Source of the DNA: Maridesulfovibrio frigidus DSM 17176
GTDB taxonomy: Bacteria; Desulfobacterota; Desulfovibrionia; Desulfovibrionales; Desulfovibrionaceae
Direction of reading: 5' to 3'
DNA: 64,000 bases
Assembly: GCF_000711735.1 (NCBI RefSeq)
Contig: NZ_JONL01000002.1
Span: forward strand, 248,001 to 312,000
The notes beneath the pieces are model-generated. The model did no database searches. It was given only the letters and a program-made list of their open reading frames with translations, and was not told where the DNA came from. Each line of letters begins with the position of its first letter. Position 1 is the first letter of the stretch. Made by a program: the position numbers and the translations under genes. Of the stretch, positions 24,925-32,895 are shown piece after piece.

Positions 24925-26883
24925 ATGAAAATAGGAGTCTTTGTCTGCCACTGCGGATCTAATATTGAAGGAACCGTGGATACTGCCGCGGTTGCTGCAG
25001 CTTCCCGGGAATTTCCTGGTGTAGTATTCGCAACAGATACAATGTACGCCTGCTCCGAACCCGGACAGGATGGTATAATAGAAGCTATTAAAGAGCATAA
25101 GCTCGATGGTGTGGTTGTTGCCTCTTGTACCCCAAGAATGCATGAACCAACTTTCCGCCGTACTCTGGAAAGAGCGGGTCTTAACCGTTATCTTTTCGAG
25201 ATGGCCAATATCAGAGAACACGTTTCATGGATCGGAAAAGACAGAGAAGCTAATACCAACAAATCTGCGGATCTTGTTCGTATGGCTGCTGCAAAACTAC
25301 TCAAAAACCGTCCATTGTTCTCTAAACAATTCCCAGTAAATAAGAGTGTCATGGTTATCGGTGGCGGTGTCGCCGGTATTCAGGCCGCTTTGGACTGTGC
25401 TAACGGTGGACTCAAAGTAGTCCTCGTCGAAAAAGATACCACCATTGGCGGTAAGATGGCTAAACTGGATAAAACGTTCCCTACAGTGGATTGTTCCAGT
25501 TGTGTCCTCGGACCTCTCATGGTTGATGTTGCGCAGCATCCGAACATTAAACTTCACGCATATTCAGAAATCGAAGAAGTTAATGGTTATGTCGGAAACT
25601 TTGAAGTCTCCATTAAAAAGAAAGCCAGCTATGTTGACTGGGATTCCTGCACAGGTTGTGGTCTGTGTGTGGAAAAATGTCCTAGCAGAAAAGCTACTGA
25701 CTTTTTTAATGAAAAGCTGGCTACGACAAAAGCTATCAACATTCCATTCCCGCAGGCCATCCCTAAAAAGGCAAAAATCGACGCTAATTTCTGTATGAAA
25801 TTACAGAAAGATAAATGTGGAGTTTGTGCCAAAGTATGTCCTTCGGAATCAATTGATTTTAGTCAGAAAGATGAGATTATCACCGAAAGTGTAGGCGCAA
25901 TTGTCGCTGCTACCGGTTTTGATCTATTCGACTGGACTGTATACGGCGAATACGGCGGCGGGAAATATCCTGACGTTATCACCTCCCTGCAATACGAACG
26001 CATGCTTTCAGCTTCCGGCCCAAGCGAAGGACACATCAAGCGTCCATCCGACGGTAAGGAACCAAAGAATGTTGTGTTCATTCAGTGTGTAGGATCCAGA
26101 GATAAATCTGTCGACCGTCCTTATTGTTCAGGCTTCTGTTGTATGTACACAGCAAAGCAGACAATTTTGACTAAAGATCATATTCCAGATTCTCAGTCAC
26201 ATGTATTTTATATGGATATCCGCTCTCCGGGGAAATTGTACGACGAGTTCACTCGCAGAGCCATGGAAGAGTACGGAGCCAACTACATCCGCGGTCGCGT
26301 TTCTATGATCTACCCGCAAGGCGACAAATTAGTTGTTCGCGGCGCAGATACCCTTATGGGCGCACAGGTTGAAGTTGATGCTGATCTCGTTGTTCTTGCT
26401 GTTGGCGCAGAAGCCGCTGCGGGAGCCACAGATTTAGCTAAAAAACTTCGTATATCTTACGATAATTATGGCTTCTACATGGAAGGACATCCAAAACTTA
26501 AGCCTGTTGAAACTAACACTGCCGGTGTTTACTTAGCCGGAGCTTGTCAGGGACCGAAAGATATCCCTGCTTCAGTTGCTCAGGGTGGTGCGGCAGCGTC
26601 TAAAGTGCTTGGTTTATTCTCTCAAGATATGCTTGCAAGTGACCCACAGGTTTCAGTTGTTGAGATCAAACGCTGTATCGGATGTGGAAAATGTATTGAG
26701 ACATGCCCATTCGGAGCCATCAAGGAAATTGATTTCCGCGGCATGAAGAAAGCAGACGTGATTGAAACAATTTGTCAGGGTTGCGGAATCTGTACTTCCA
26801 CCTGTCCGCAGGGCGCAGTTCAGCTCCAGCATTTCACTGACAACCAGATTCTCGCGGAGGTTAACGCAATATGCCGATTCTAG
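24925..26883 (+). CDS. hdrA: Heterodisulfide reductase-like subunit HdrA (FAD, multiple Fe-S)
   Basis: The 652-residue protein starts MKIGVFVCHCGSNIEGTVD, typical of HdrA. It has an N-terminal Cys region (CHCG, YACSEPGQ, SCTPRMHEPTF) and a thioredoxin-reductase-like FAD domain with VIGGGVAGIQAALD near 140-155. Ferredoxin motifs follow at about 235 (CTGCGLCVEKCP) and 290 (CGVCAKVCP), with two more near the C-terminus (CIGCGKCIETCP and CQGCGICTSTCP). HdrA is the site of flavin-based electron bifurcation. Here it would split electrons from NADH, via Flx, between ferredoxin and a disulfide. AAGGAG precedes the ATG. It overlaps flxD by 13 bp. Confidence 0.96.
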   Translation: MKIGVFVCHCGSNIEGTVDTAAVAAASREFPGVVFATDTMYACSEPGQDGIIEAIKEHKLDGVVVASCTPRMHEPTFRRTLERAGLNRYLFEMANIREHVSWIGKDREANTNKSADLVRMAAAKLLKNRPLFSKQFPVNKSVMVIGGGVAGIQAALDCANGGLKVVLVEKDTTIGGKMAKLDKTFPTVDCSSCVLGPLMVDVAQHPNIKLHAYSEIEEVNGYVGNFEVSIKKKASYVDWDSCTGCGLCVEKCPSRKATDFFNEKLATTKAINIPFPQAIPKKAKIDANFCMKLQKDKCGVCAKVCPSESIDFSQKDEIITESVGAIVAATGFDLFDWTVYGEYGGGKYPDVITSLQYERMLSASGPSEGHIKRPSDGKEPKNVVFIQCVGSRDKSVDRPYCSGFCCMYTAKQTILTKDHIPDSQSHVFYMDIRSPGKLYDEFTRRAMEEYGANYIRGRVSMIYPQGDKLVVRGADTLMGAQVEVDADLVVLAVGAEAAAGATDLAKKLRISYDNYGFYMEGHPKLKPVETNTAGVYLAGACQGPKDIPASVAQGGAAASKVLGLFSQDMLASDPQVSVVEIKRCIGCGKCIETCPFGAIKEIDFRGMKKADVIETICQGCGICTSTCPQGAVQLQHFTDNQILAEVNAICRF

Positions 26884-27335
26884 AAGGTAAAGAACTTAGA
26901 ATCGTCGGTTTTCTCTGTAACTGGTGCTCCTATGGTGGTGCTGATACCGCTGGAGTAGGAAGATTCAAACAGCCGACTGATTTACGAGTTATAAAGGTTC
27001 CCTGTTCAGGGAGAATAGATCCCCTGTTTATCGTCAAGACTCTCATGGCCGGCGCAGACGGAGTTCTAGTTTCCGGGTGTCATCCTAGAGATTGTCACTA
27101 CTCAGAAGGAAACTACTACGCACGCCGCAGACTGGAAATGCTCAAAAGGTTCCTTCCAATCATGGGAATTGATCCTAAGCGTTTTGATTACACTTGGGTT
27201 TCAGCTTCTGAAGGGCAACGCTGGCAGGAAGTCGTGACGAAGTTCACCGAGCAGATTCATGAGCTTGGTGCCGCCCCCAAAATTGCCGGAGCGGAAGCAG
27301 AAGAGACTCTCAAATTGATGGAAGCTGCTCTTTAG
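26871..27335 (+). CDS. flxD: MvhD-like iron-sulfur subunit FlxD
   Basis: The 154-residue protein has the MvhD/FlpD pattern: LCNWCSYGGADTAG, VPCSGRIDP, ADGVLVSGCHPRDCHY and NYYARRR. These cysteines bind a [2Fe-2S] cluster. MvhD-type proteins transfer electrons from a hydrogenase or dehydrogenase to HdrA. Here the input module is FlxABC. The ATG at 26871 lies inside the end of hdrA, so translation is coupled. The gene position next to hdrA is the usual one for this family. Confidence 0.93.
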   Translation: MPILEGKELRIVGFLCNWCSYGGADTAGVGRFKQPTDLRVIKVPCSGRIDPLFIVKTLMAGADGVLVSGCHPRDCHYSEGNYYARRRLEMLKRFLPIMGIDPKRFDYTWVSASEGQRWQEVVTKFTEQIHELGAAPKIAGAEAEETLKLMEAAL

Positions 27336-27364
27336 CGAGCTGTTTTCAACCAAGGAGATACAGG

Positions 27365-28324
27365 GTGCAAAATCTGAAAGATCTAAAAGAACAAGTCAGG
27401 AAAGCCCTGCCGGAATTAGATGTTGTGATAGGCTGGACAGGGGGTTACGACCCACTTCACGCCACACCACATTTCATTCGCAGGGATGAAGATATTGATA
27501 AACTTCAAGTGAACGCGCTTTGCGTTCATAACCTTGCCACCTATCTGCCAAGCATGCGCGGCAAAAAGGTTGGCATCATAGTAAAAGGTTGCGACAGCCG
27601 TTCTGTAGTTGAACTACTACAAGAAAAACTGATCGATCGCGAAAATGTCACCATTTTCGGGTTCGGTTGTAACGGAGTCGTAGACCAGACCAAGATCCGC
27701 AGAATCGTTGGGGACGTTGGAAACATCGAGTCCTGTGAAGTATCCGGATCTGAAGTCAAGGTCAGCGCATCAGGCACAGAACACAAACTCGCCATGAGTG
27801 ATGTTCTTTCCGACAAATGCGCAACCTGCCGTTACCCTAACGCAGTACTCAGCGATCATTTTGCTGGAGACGAAGTAACTACCACAGCGACCTTTGAAGA
27901 CGGCTACAAAGATGTAGAAGAATTTGAAGTAAAGCCTGAGGAAGAAAAATTCGGATTCTGGCTTAAAGAAATGGACCGTTGTATCCGCTGTTATGCATGC
28001 CGAAATGCATGTCCGATGTGCGTATGCCGCGATCACTGTGTAGCTCAAAGCCGCGATCCTCACTGGCTCAGTCAGGAAGCTCATGTTCGTGACAAATGGA
28101 TGTTCCAGGTTATACATGCCTACCATCTTGCCGGTCGCTGTACTGAGTGTGGAGAATGTCAGCGGGCATGTCCTGTAGATATCCCCATCCTCCTGTTCAA
28201 GAAAAAAATGAACAAAGAGATCAAAGATGTCTTCGATTATGAAGCTGGAATCAATCCGGATGCTACGCCTCCGCTGATGACCTTCAAGATTGATGAAGAC
28301 AAGATCACAGAGAGGAAATGGTAA
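27365..28324 (+). CDS. flxC: Ferredoxin-type iron-sulfur subunit FlxC
   Basis: The 319-residue protein starts at GTG 27365, with CAAGGAG upstream. The N-terminal half resembles F420-dehydrogenase beta-type (FrhB) sequences (VGIIVKGCDSRSVVELLQE, FGFGCNGVVD, CATCRYPN). The C-terminal half has two [4Fe-4S] motifs (CIRCYACRNACPMC and CTECGECQRACP). In the Flx module of Desulfovibrio, two such iron-sulfur proteins link the NADH-oxidising FlxA to FlxD and HdrA. The assignment as FlxC rather than FlxB rests on gene order (hdrCBA-flxDCBA). Confidence 0.88.
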   Translation: MQNLKDLKEQVRKALPELDVVIGWTGGYDPLHATPHFIRRDEDIDKLQVNALCVHNLATYLPSMRGKKVGIIVKGCDSRSVVELLQEKLIDRENVTIFGFGCNGVVDQTKIRRIVGDVGNIESCEVSGSEVKVSASGTEHKLAMSDVLSDKCATCRYPNAVLSDHFAGDEVTTTATFEDGYKDVEEFEVKPEEEKFGFWLKEMDRCIRCYACRNACPMCVCRDHCVAQSRDPHWLSQEAHVRDKWMFQVIHAYHLAGRCTECGECQRACPVDIPILLFKKKMNKEIKDVFDYEAGINPDATPPLMTFKIDEDKITERKW

Positions 28325-29589
28325 TGGCGCAGACTAAATTCATAAAAAAAGAAAGTTTGTCGGCATGGCTGGAAGAACTGGGAAAACAGCATGAAGTGCT
28401 AGCTCCACGGTTCGAAGGTGACTCTATCATTTTCCGGCCCTATGATTCCGAGAAAGGATTATTCATTGACCGCGAAGCAACTGCCCCTCCTAAAAAGGCA
28501 ATCTTCCCGCAAAGTGAGACCCTTCTTGAATATAGCCAGATCAAAGACATGGAAAATCTCACCAAGATCGCTGTGGATGTTAAGGAAACTATTCCGACAA
28601 CAACCTATGTAGTCTTCGGTGGACGCCCATGTGATGCACGCGGTTTCACTATGTTTGACCGTGTTTATCTTGATGGCGATTATGTCGATGCATATTACAA
28701 AGCTCGTAGAGAAAACACCTGCTTCATAACCCTCACATGCGAAAAAGGTGAAACCACCTGTTTCTGTAATGCGGTTGGAAGCGGGCCGTCTGATTCTGAT
28801 GGATCAGATCTTCTCATTACTCCTGTAGCAGACGGTTATTACATCGAATGTGTCAGTAAAAAAGGTGAAGGACTGCTAGCCAGTTCTCTGCTGACTGACG
28901 GTGATTCGATGGAAGCCGAAGCTACAAAATATAAAGAAGCCGCTGACGCATCCATGAACGAAGCACCTGATTTCACAGGCAGCCCAGAAAAACTTCTGGC
29001 TGTTTTTGATAATCCTGGTTTCTGGGAAGAAATGTCAGATAAATGTATCAGCTGTGGCGCGTGCACATACCTGTGCCCCACCTGTTACTGCTTTAATATC
29101 ACTGATGAAGCCAACGGCCTTCAGGGTACACGCATCAGATCATGGGACAACTGCATGTCAGCTATGTTCACATCTGAAGCAAGCGGACACAATCCGCGTC
29201 CCGCCAAGGCGAACAGACTCAAAAACAGAGTCGGACATAAGTTCAGCTACTATCCTGACATTCATGGCGGAGTTATCTCCTGCTGTGGTTGCGGACGTTG
29301 CATCAAGAGCTGTCCGGTCGGCGTTGATATCCGTGAAATGGTTAAGAGTGCAATCGCTTTCGTAAGCCCTGTAGCGAAGGAAGTTCCTGCAGAGAAACCT
29401 AAAGCGGCTCCAGCTGAAAAGCCAGCCCCGAAAGAAGCTCCTGCAGTAGCAGAGCCTGTCGTGGAAGAAGCACCAGTAGAAAAGCCTGCGGCTAAAGCCT
29501 CTAGTGTCAAAGCCGAAAAGACTAGCGCCAAAGCCAAAAAGAATAAAAAGAATAAAAAGCCAGCATCCAAGAAAAAAGGAGCTAAATAA
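28324..29589 (+). CDS. flxB: Iron-sulfur subunit FlxB with unusual Lys/Ala/Pro-rich tail
   Basis: I choose ATG 28324 (MAQTKFIKKE), preceded by AGAGGA and overlapping the flxC stop by one base; an ATG at 28318 lacks good spacing. The protein has about 421 residues and resembles anaerobic sulfite reductase A-type (AsrA) iron-sulfur proteins. It has two [4Fe-4S] motifs (CISCGACTYLCPTC and CCGCGRCIKSCPVG). After about residue 350 a low-complexity tail rich in Glu, Pro, Ala and then Lys (KKNKKNKKPASKKKG) follows. The core should relay electrons between FlxA and FlxC/FlxD. The tail has no obvious catalytic role and may be a flexible contact. Confidence 0.9.
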   Translation: MAQTKFIKKESLSAWLEELGKQHEVLAPRFEGDSIIFRPYDSEKGLFIDREATAPPKKAIFPQSETLLEYSQIKDMENLTKIAVDVKETIPTTTYVVFGGRPCDARGFTMFDRVYLDGDYVDAYYKARRENTCFITLTCEKGETTCFCNAVGSGPSDSDGSDLLITPVADGYYIECVSKKGEGLLASSLLTDGDSMEAEATKYKEAADASMNEAPDFTGSPEKLLAVFDNPGFWEEMSDKCISCGACTYLCPTCYCFNITDEANGLQGTRIRSWDNCMSAMFTSEASGHNPRPAKANRLKNRVGHKFSYYPDIHGGVISCCGCGRCIKSCPVGVDIREMVKSAIAFVSPVAKEVPAEKPKAAPAEKPAPKEAPAVAEPVVEEAPVEKPAAKASSVKAEKTSAKAKKNKKNKKPASKKKGAK

Positions 29590-30419
29590 TGACTAGTAAT
29601 CCTTATTTGCCGGCCATGGCGACAATTCAGGAAGTAATCGAAGAGACTCATAATATTAAAACGTTCCGTGTAACACTGAACAATCCGAATATTAGAGATG
29701 ACTTCGAATTTGGTCCTGGTCAAGTCGGACAGCTATCTGCGTTCGGGATAGGAGAGGCTACATTTGTAATCAACTCTCCGCCAACCCGCATGGATTACCT
29801 GCAGTTCAGCGTAATGAAGACTGGTGAAGTAACTTCTATGCTTCATACTTTAAGCGAAGGTGACCAGATTGGTGTTCGCGCACCGCTCGGTAACGCATTC
29901 CCTTATGAAGATATGAAAGGCAAAGACATCGTCTTCGTCGGTGGCGGAATCGGCATGGCGCCGCTTCGCACACTGCTTCTTTTCATGCTTGATAATCGTA
30001 AAGATTACGGCAAAATCACTCTACTCTATGGAGCAAGAAGCCCTGTAGATATGGCGTTCAGCTATGAACTTCCTGAGTGGCTGGAAAGAGACGACCTAGA
30101 CACTCATCTGACCATCGATGCAGCTTACGAAGGATGGGAGCACAACGTAGGGCTTATCCCTAACGTGCTTCTGGATATTAATCCTTCTCCTGAAAACTGT
30201 GTCGCAATAACCTGTGGCCCCCCTATCATGATTAAGTTCACTGTTCAGGCACTGGCTAAACTAGGTTTCAATGATGAGCAGATCTACACCACTCTTGAAA
30301 AACGCATGAAATGCGGAGTCGGCATCTGCGGACGTTGTAACATCGGAACCAGCTATGTTTGTCAGGATGGACCGGTTTACACCTACGCACAGCTAAAAGA
30401 ACTACCGAACGAAATGTAA
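29589..30419 (+). CDS. flxA: NAD(P)H:ferredoxin reductase-like flavoprotein FlxA
   Basis: The 276-residue protein has an FAD-binding beta-barrel (about 8-105, with FEFGPGQVGQLSAFG) and a NAD-binding domain with GGGIGMAPLRTLL (about 117-130) and CGPPIM. A C-terminal [2Fe-2S]-type motif KCGVGICGRCNIG with a further Cys completes the fold. It is related to AsrB and dihydroorotate dehydrogenase electron-transfer subunits. It would oxidise NADH and feed the Hdr complex. Its ATG overlaps the flxB stop by one base. It is the last gene of the operon, closed by a terminator. Confidence 0.93.
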   Translation: MTSNPYLPAMATIQEVIEETHNIKTFRVTLNNPNIRDDFEFGPGQVGQLSAFGIGEATFVINSPPTRMDYLQFSVMKTGEVTSMLHTLSEGDQIGVRAPLGNAFPYEDMKGKDIVFVGGGIGMAPLRTLLLFMLDNRKDYGKITLLYGARSPVDMAFSYELPEWLERDDLDTHLTIDAAYEGWEHNVGLIPNVLLDINPSPENCVAITCGPPIMIKFTVQALAKLGFNDEQIYTTLEKRMKCGVGICGRCNIGTSYVCQDGPVYTYAQLKELPNEM

Positions 30420-30423
30420 AAAC

Positions 30424-30456
30424 AGTGCCCCGTTCGTAAAGAACGGGGCACTTATT
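30424..30456 (+). terminator. Terminator of the hdr-flx operon
   Basis: AGTGCCCCGTTC pairs with GAACGGGGCACT around GTAAA, followed by TATTAAAA. It lies five bases after the flxA stop codon. Confidence 0.88.
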
Positions 30457-30476
30457 AAAACCAAGAAACGAGCCGG

Positions 30477-30848
30477 ATGAATATACTTTTAGCGGACGAT
30501 GAAAAAATAAACCTGCTTTCCGCCTCACGTCTTCTTGAAAAGAGCGGATATACAGTCACGACAGCAATCAACGGGCTTGAAGTTCTAGATATCCTAAAGA
30601 AGGATGACTTCGACTGCATTCTTATGGATCTTGAAATGCCTAAGATGGATGGTTTTGAAGCCACTCATCAAATTCGAACCGACCCATCTTTCGGTGATAA
30701 ATCGAAAATACCCATCATAGCCATGACAGGCCATTCCATTCAGGACAAAAAGTACGAGCTGGATAAGGCTGGTATTAAAGAATACGTCAGCAAGCCCTTC
30801 GACATAGCCATTTTAATACAGACCATAAAAAAAGCGACTTCGAGTTAA
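30477..30848 (+). CDS. Single-domain response regulator (CheY-like receiver)
   Basis: The 123-residue receiver has the acidic pocket DDE (7-9), the phosphoacceptor Asp51 in CILMDLEMPKMDG, the conserved Thr in AMTGHS and the KPF lysine. There is no output domain. It could be a shuttle in a phosphorelay or a partner of a hybrid kinase encoded elsewhere; the form MDLEMPKMDG is common in receivers paired with hybrid histidine kinases. No kinase lies nearby. The ribosome site is weak. A terminator follows directly. Confidence 0.92.
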   Translation: MNILLADDEKINLLSASRLLEKSGYTVTTAINGLEVLDILKKDDFDCILMDLEMPKMDGFEATHQIRTDPSFGDKSKIPIIAMTGHSIQDKKYELDKAGIKEYVSKPFDIAILIQTIKKATSS

Positions 30849-30870
30849 TAAAATAACCCAAAGTCGCTTT
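30831..30870. terminator. Terminator after the response regulator gene
   Basis: AAAGCGACTT pairs with AAGTCGCTTT across a 19-nt loop. The left arm overlaps the last codons of the receiver gene. A flanking T run lies on each strand side. Confidence 0.8.
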
Positions 30871-30942
30871 TGTAATTTCAAAACGGTCACGCTATCTAAA
30901 CCAAACCCTCTCCCCTAAATGGGAGTCCAGAGGGTAGTGGGG

Positions 30943-32130
30943 CTATACATACTCAGCAGCAGCAAAAGCAGAAGACCAAGCCCACTGCAAATTATATCCA
31001 CCAAGCCAGCCTGTTACGTCCAGAACTTCACCTATGAAGTAAAGGCCCGGAACTTTCTTTGATTCCATAGTCTTAGACGAAACCTGATTAGTATCCACAC
31101 CGCCGACAACAACCTCAGCTTTAGAAAACCCTTCGGTTCCTTCAGGCTTAAGTGTCCAGCAATGAATGCGTTCGGATAAAGCAAGACGGCGTACTTTGGT
31201 CAGCTGACTGACAGGAGTTTCCTCGTCTTCGCCGCTAAGCAGAATGTCTACCAATCTACGTGTGAAATATCTGTTCATGAAAGAATGCAAAGCAATATTC
31301 TCAGTGCGGTAATCTTCCAAAATATCACCAAAGTTCTGACCGGGCAAAAGATCGATATCCACGCTGGAGCCTTTGCGCCAGTAAGATGAAATCTGTAATG
31401 CCGCTGGACCGGAAATTCCTTTGTGAGTAAAGAGCATATCGCCTTCAAAGCTCTGCCCTTCGCAACTAATACGGACAGGCAATGAATTGCCACTAAGCTC
31501 TTCACAAATTTTACCGTTAGGGCCACCGATCATAAGCGGAACAAGACCAGGGTGAGGGTAAACAATGCGGTGAGCGTACTGGTCAGCAATATTATAGCCG
31601 AGAGCAGTTGCGCCCACAGATGGGAAAGTAGGTGTGCCTAGTGCCACAACAAGTGACGGAGCTTCAAAAATCTCCACACCGGTTTTCACGGTAAAAGGCC
31701 CGCGCCCTTCAACGGAATCAATGTTGCGGTCAAGCAAGGTATCTACGCCCAAACGGTGACATTTAGATACGAGAAGCCCGGCAATCTGCCCCGCTCCGTC
31801 CAAAGTGAAAAGTTCACCGTCGTTACGGTCTTCGTATGCGATTTCGGCTTCAGTAATAAATTCTATAAAGTCCCACTGGTTATGACGAGCCAGCGCTGAT
31901 TTAGCAAAATGAGGGTTGGAGCAGATAAAATTCTCAGGCCCAACATTCAAGTTAGTAAAGTTACATTTGCCGCCACCGGTAACCCGGAGCTTACGGGCAG
32001 CCTTGCCCGCATGGTCCAGAACCAGCACACGTTTGCCATTCTTGGCTGCATGCATGGCACAGTAGAGACCGGATGCGCCAGCGCCTAAAATAATTACGTC
32101 GTAGTCAGTGTTAATTTCGGAGTTGTTCAT
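30943..32130 (-). CDS. HI0933/BaiN-type FAD-dependent oxidoreductase
   Basis: The 395-residue flavoprotein starts with an FAD motif DYDVIILGAGASGLYCAMHAAKNG and has the family signature GKAARKLRVTGGGKCNFTN. A C-terminal FAD contact LYFIGEVLDVTGWLGGYNLQWAWSSA is present. The family includes BaiN, implicated in bile-acid reduction in gut bacteria, but most members have no known substrate. It is cytoplasmic. Upstream on the minus strand only AAAGCGCAG is seen as a weak ribosome site. It is divergent from the Xre-ImmA islet. Confidence 0.92.
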   Translation of the reverse strand: MNNSEINTDYDVIILGAGASGLYCAMHAAKNGKRVLVLDHAGKAARKLRVTGGGKCNFTNLNVGPENFICSNPHFAKSALARHNQWDFIEFITEAEIAYEDRNDGELFTLDGAGQIAGLLVSKCHRLGVDTLLDRNIDSVEGRGPFTVKTGVEIFEAPSLVVALGTPTFPSVGATALGYNIADQYAHRIVYPHPGLVPLMIGGPNGKICEELSGNSLPVRISCEGQSFEGDMLFTHKGISGPAALQISSYWRKGSSVDIDLLPGQNFGDILEDYRTENIALHSFMNRYFTRRLVDILLSGEDEETPVSQLTKVRRLALSERIHCWTLKPEGTEGFSKAEVVVGGVDTNQVSSKTMESKKVPGLYFIGEVLDVTGWLGGYNLQWAWSSAFAAAEYV

Positions 32131-32201
32131 CTGCGCTTTGTAGAATTATTGCGGGACTGCGTAAAGGTTTATTTAGAAAGCTCAACTTCATTTTGAAACA
32201 C

Positions 32202-32235
32202 TTTCTTGTGCGAAACTTGACATTCACACAAGAAA
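32202..32235. promoter_or_regulatory. Inverted repeat overlapping the promoter of the Xre-ImmA islet (probable operator)
   Basis: TTTCTTGTG (32202-32210) and CACAAGAAA (32227-32235) are perfect 9-bp reverse complements 16 nt apart. They flank the TTGACA box at 32217. An operator in this place would let the Xre protein encoded downstream repress its own operon, as in many toxin-antitoxin and phage-type modules. Binding is inferred. Confidence 0.55.
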
Positions 32236-32246
32236 TGCGGTAGTTT
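32217..32246 (+). promoter_or_regulatory. Promoter of the Xre-ImmA islet, possibly producing a leaderless mRNA
   Basis: TTGACA (32217-32222) and TAGTTT (32241-32246) are separated by 18 bp. The predicted start, near 32253, coincides with the ATG at 32254, and no good ribosome site is present, so the transcript may be leaderless. The -10 match is only 4/6. Confidence 0.4.
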
Positions 32247-32253
32247 GATTTTC

Positions 32254-32895
32254 ATGAACAAAAACATTTCGCAAACTATGACACTAACAAAGGAAAGATT
32301 CGAGCTAATTGAAGTTCTTGAATCAAAGCTAGTCCCATGCATTGAAGAGTCTGTAGGTGTAACACTTAGTGCTTACGAACTCGATAGGGAAATAAATCAG
32401 CTAATGCCAGGATACATCGTAGGCTGTTACCTATATGCAAACTTACTTTCAAGACTCCAAGGAGAGGAATGGATTCAAACCCCTCAGAACTCAAATGAAG
32501 CTTGTAAAATAACTTTACGAGTTAAAGGGCGACTCATATCTATTAATATCTCTAAAGTTGACCCAGACACACGAATCCCCACTGGAGCAAAATCTTTAAA
32601 GAAAAAGCTTGGTCATAAAATGCATCTCCCAGGCATGGTAGAGTATTATGAAAATCAGACTTTCCCTTCTGAATTAAATATAGGATATGATGTCAGCATC
32701 GCTTCTGGATTAGGCAAAGTGACACTTGACCGAATTTGTGGAACAGAAAAAAAACAAATTGCACTTACAGAAGCAGTCCTTTTTGACAGTCAACTTGAAG
32801 TTATAGCGACAACGGCTACGCCGGTTCCAGAACAAATCATTACAACAGAATATGCCCCTAAGAGAGACAATAAAGAAAATGAAGGGAAAGACTAA
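32254..32895 (+). CDS. Protein of unknown function paired with an Xre-ImmA/IrrE protein (possible toxin or effector)
   Basis: I choose ATG 32254 (MNKNISQTMTL), giving 213 residues; an upstream TTG at 32245 adds three residues without support. There is no signal peptide or membrane segment. The middle is basic with short beta-like segments (ACKITLRVKGRLISINISKV, SLKKKLGHKMHLPG). The end overlaps the next gene by 17 bp, so the two are co-translated. I do not recognise a family. The partner protein combines an Xre DNA-binding domain with an ImmA/IrrE metallopeptidase, a layout common to toxin-antitoxin and defence modules, so a toxin-like role is a reasonable but unproven guess. Confidence 0.7.
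   Translation: MNKNISQTMTLTKERFELIEVLESKLVPCIEESVGVTLSAYELDREINQLMPGYIVGCYLYANLLSRLQGEEWIQTPQNSNEACKITLRVKGRLISINISKVDPDTRIPTGAKSLKKKLGHKMHLPGMVEYYENQTFPSELNIGYDVSIASGLGKVTLDRICGTEKKQIALTEAVLFDSQLEVIATTATPVPEQIITTEYAPKRDNKENEGKD

Noticed and set aside
32852-32878. Upstream start for the Xre-ImmA protein
   Set aside because: The nine extra residues lie within the preceding gene and have no better ribosome site; ATG 32879 fits the usual short N-terminus before the HTH.
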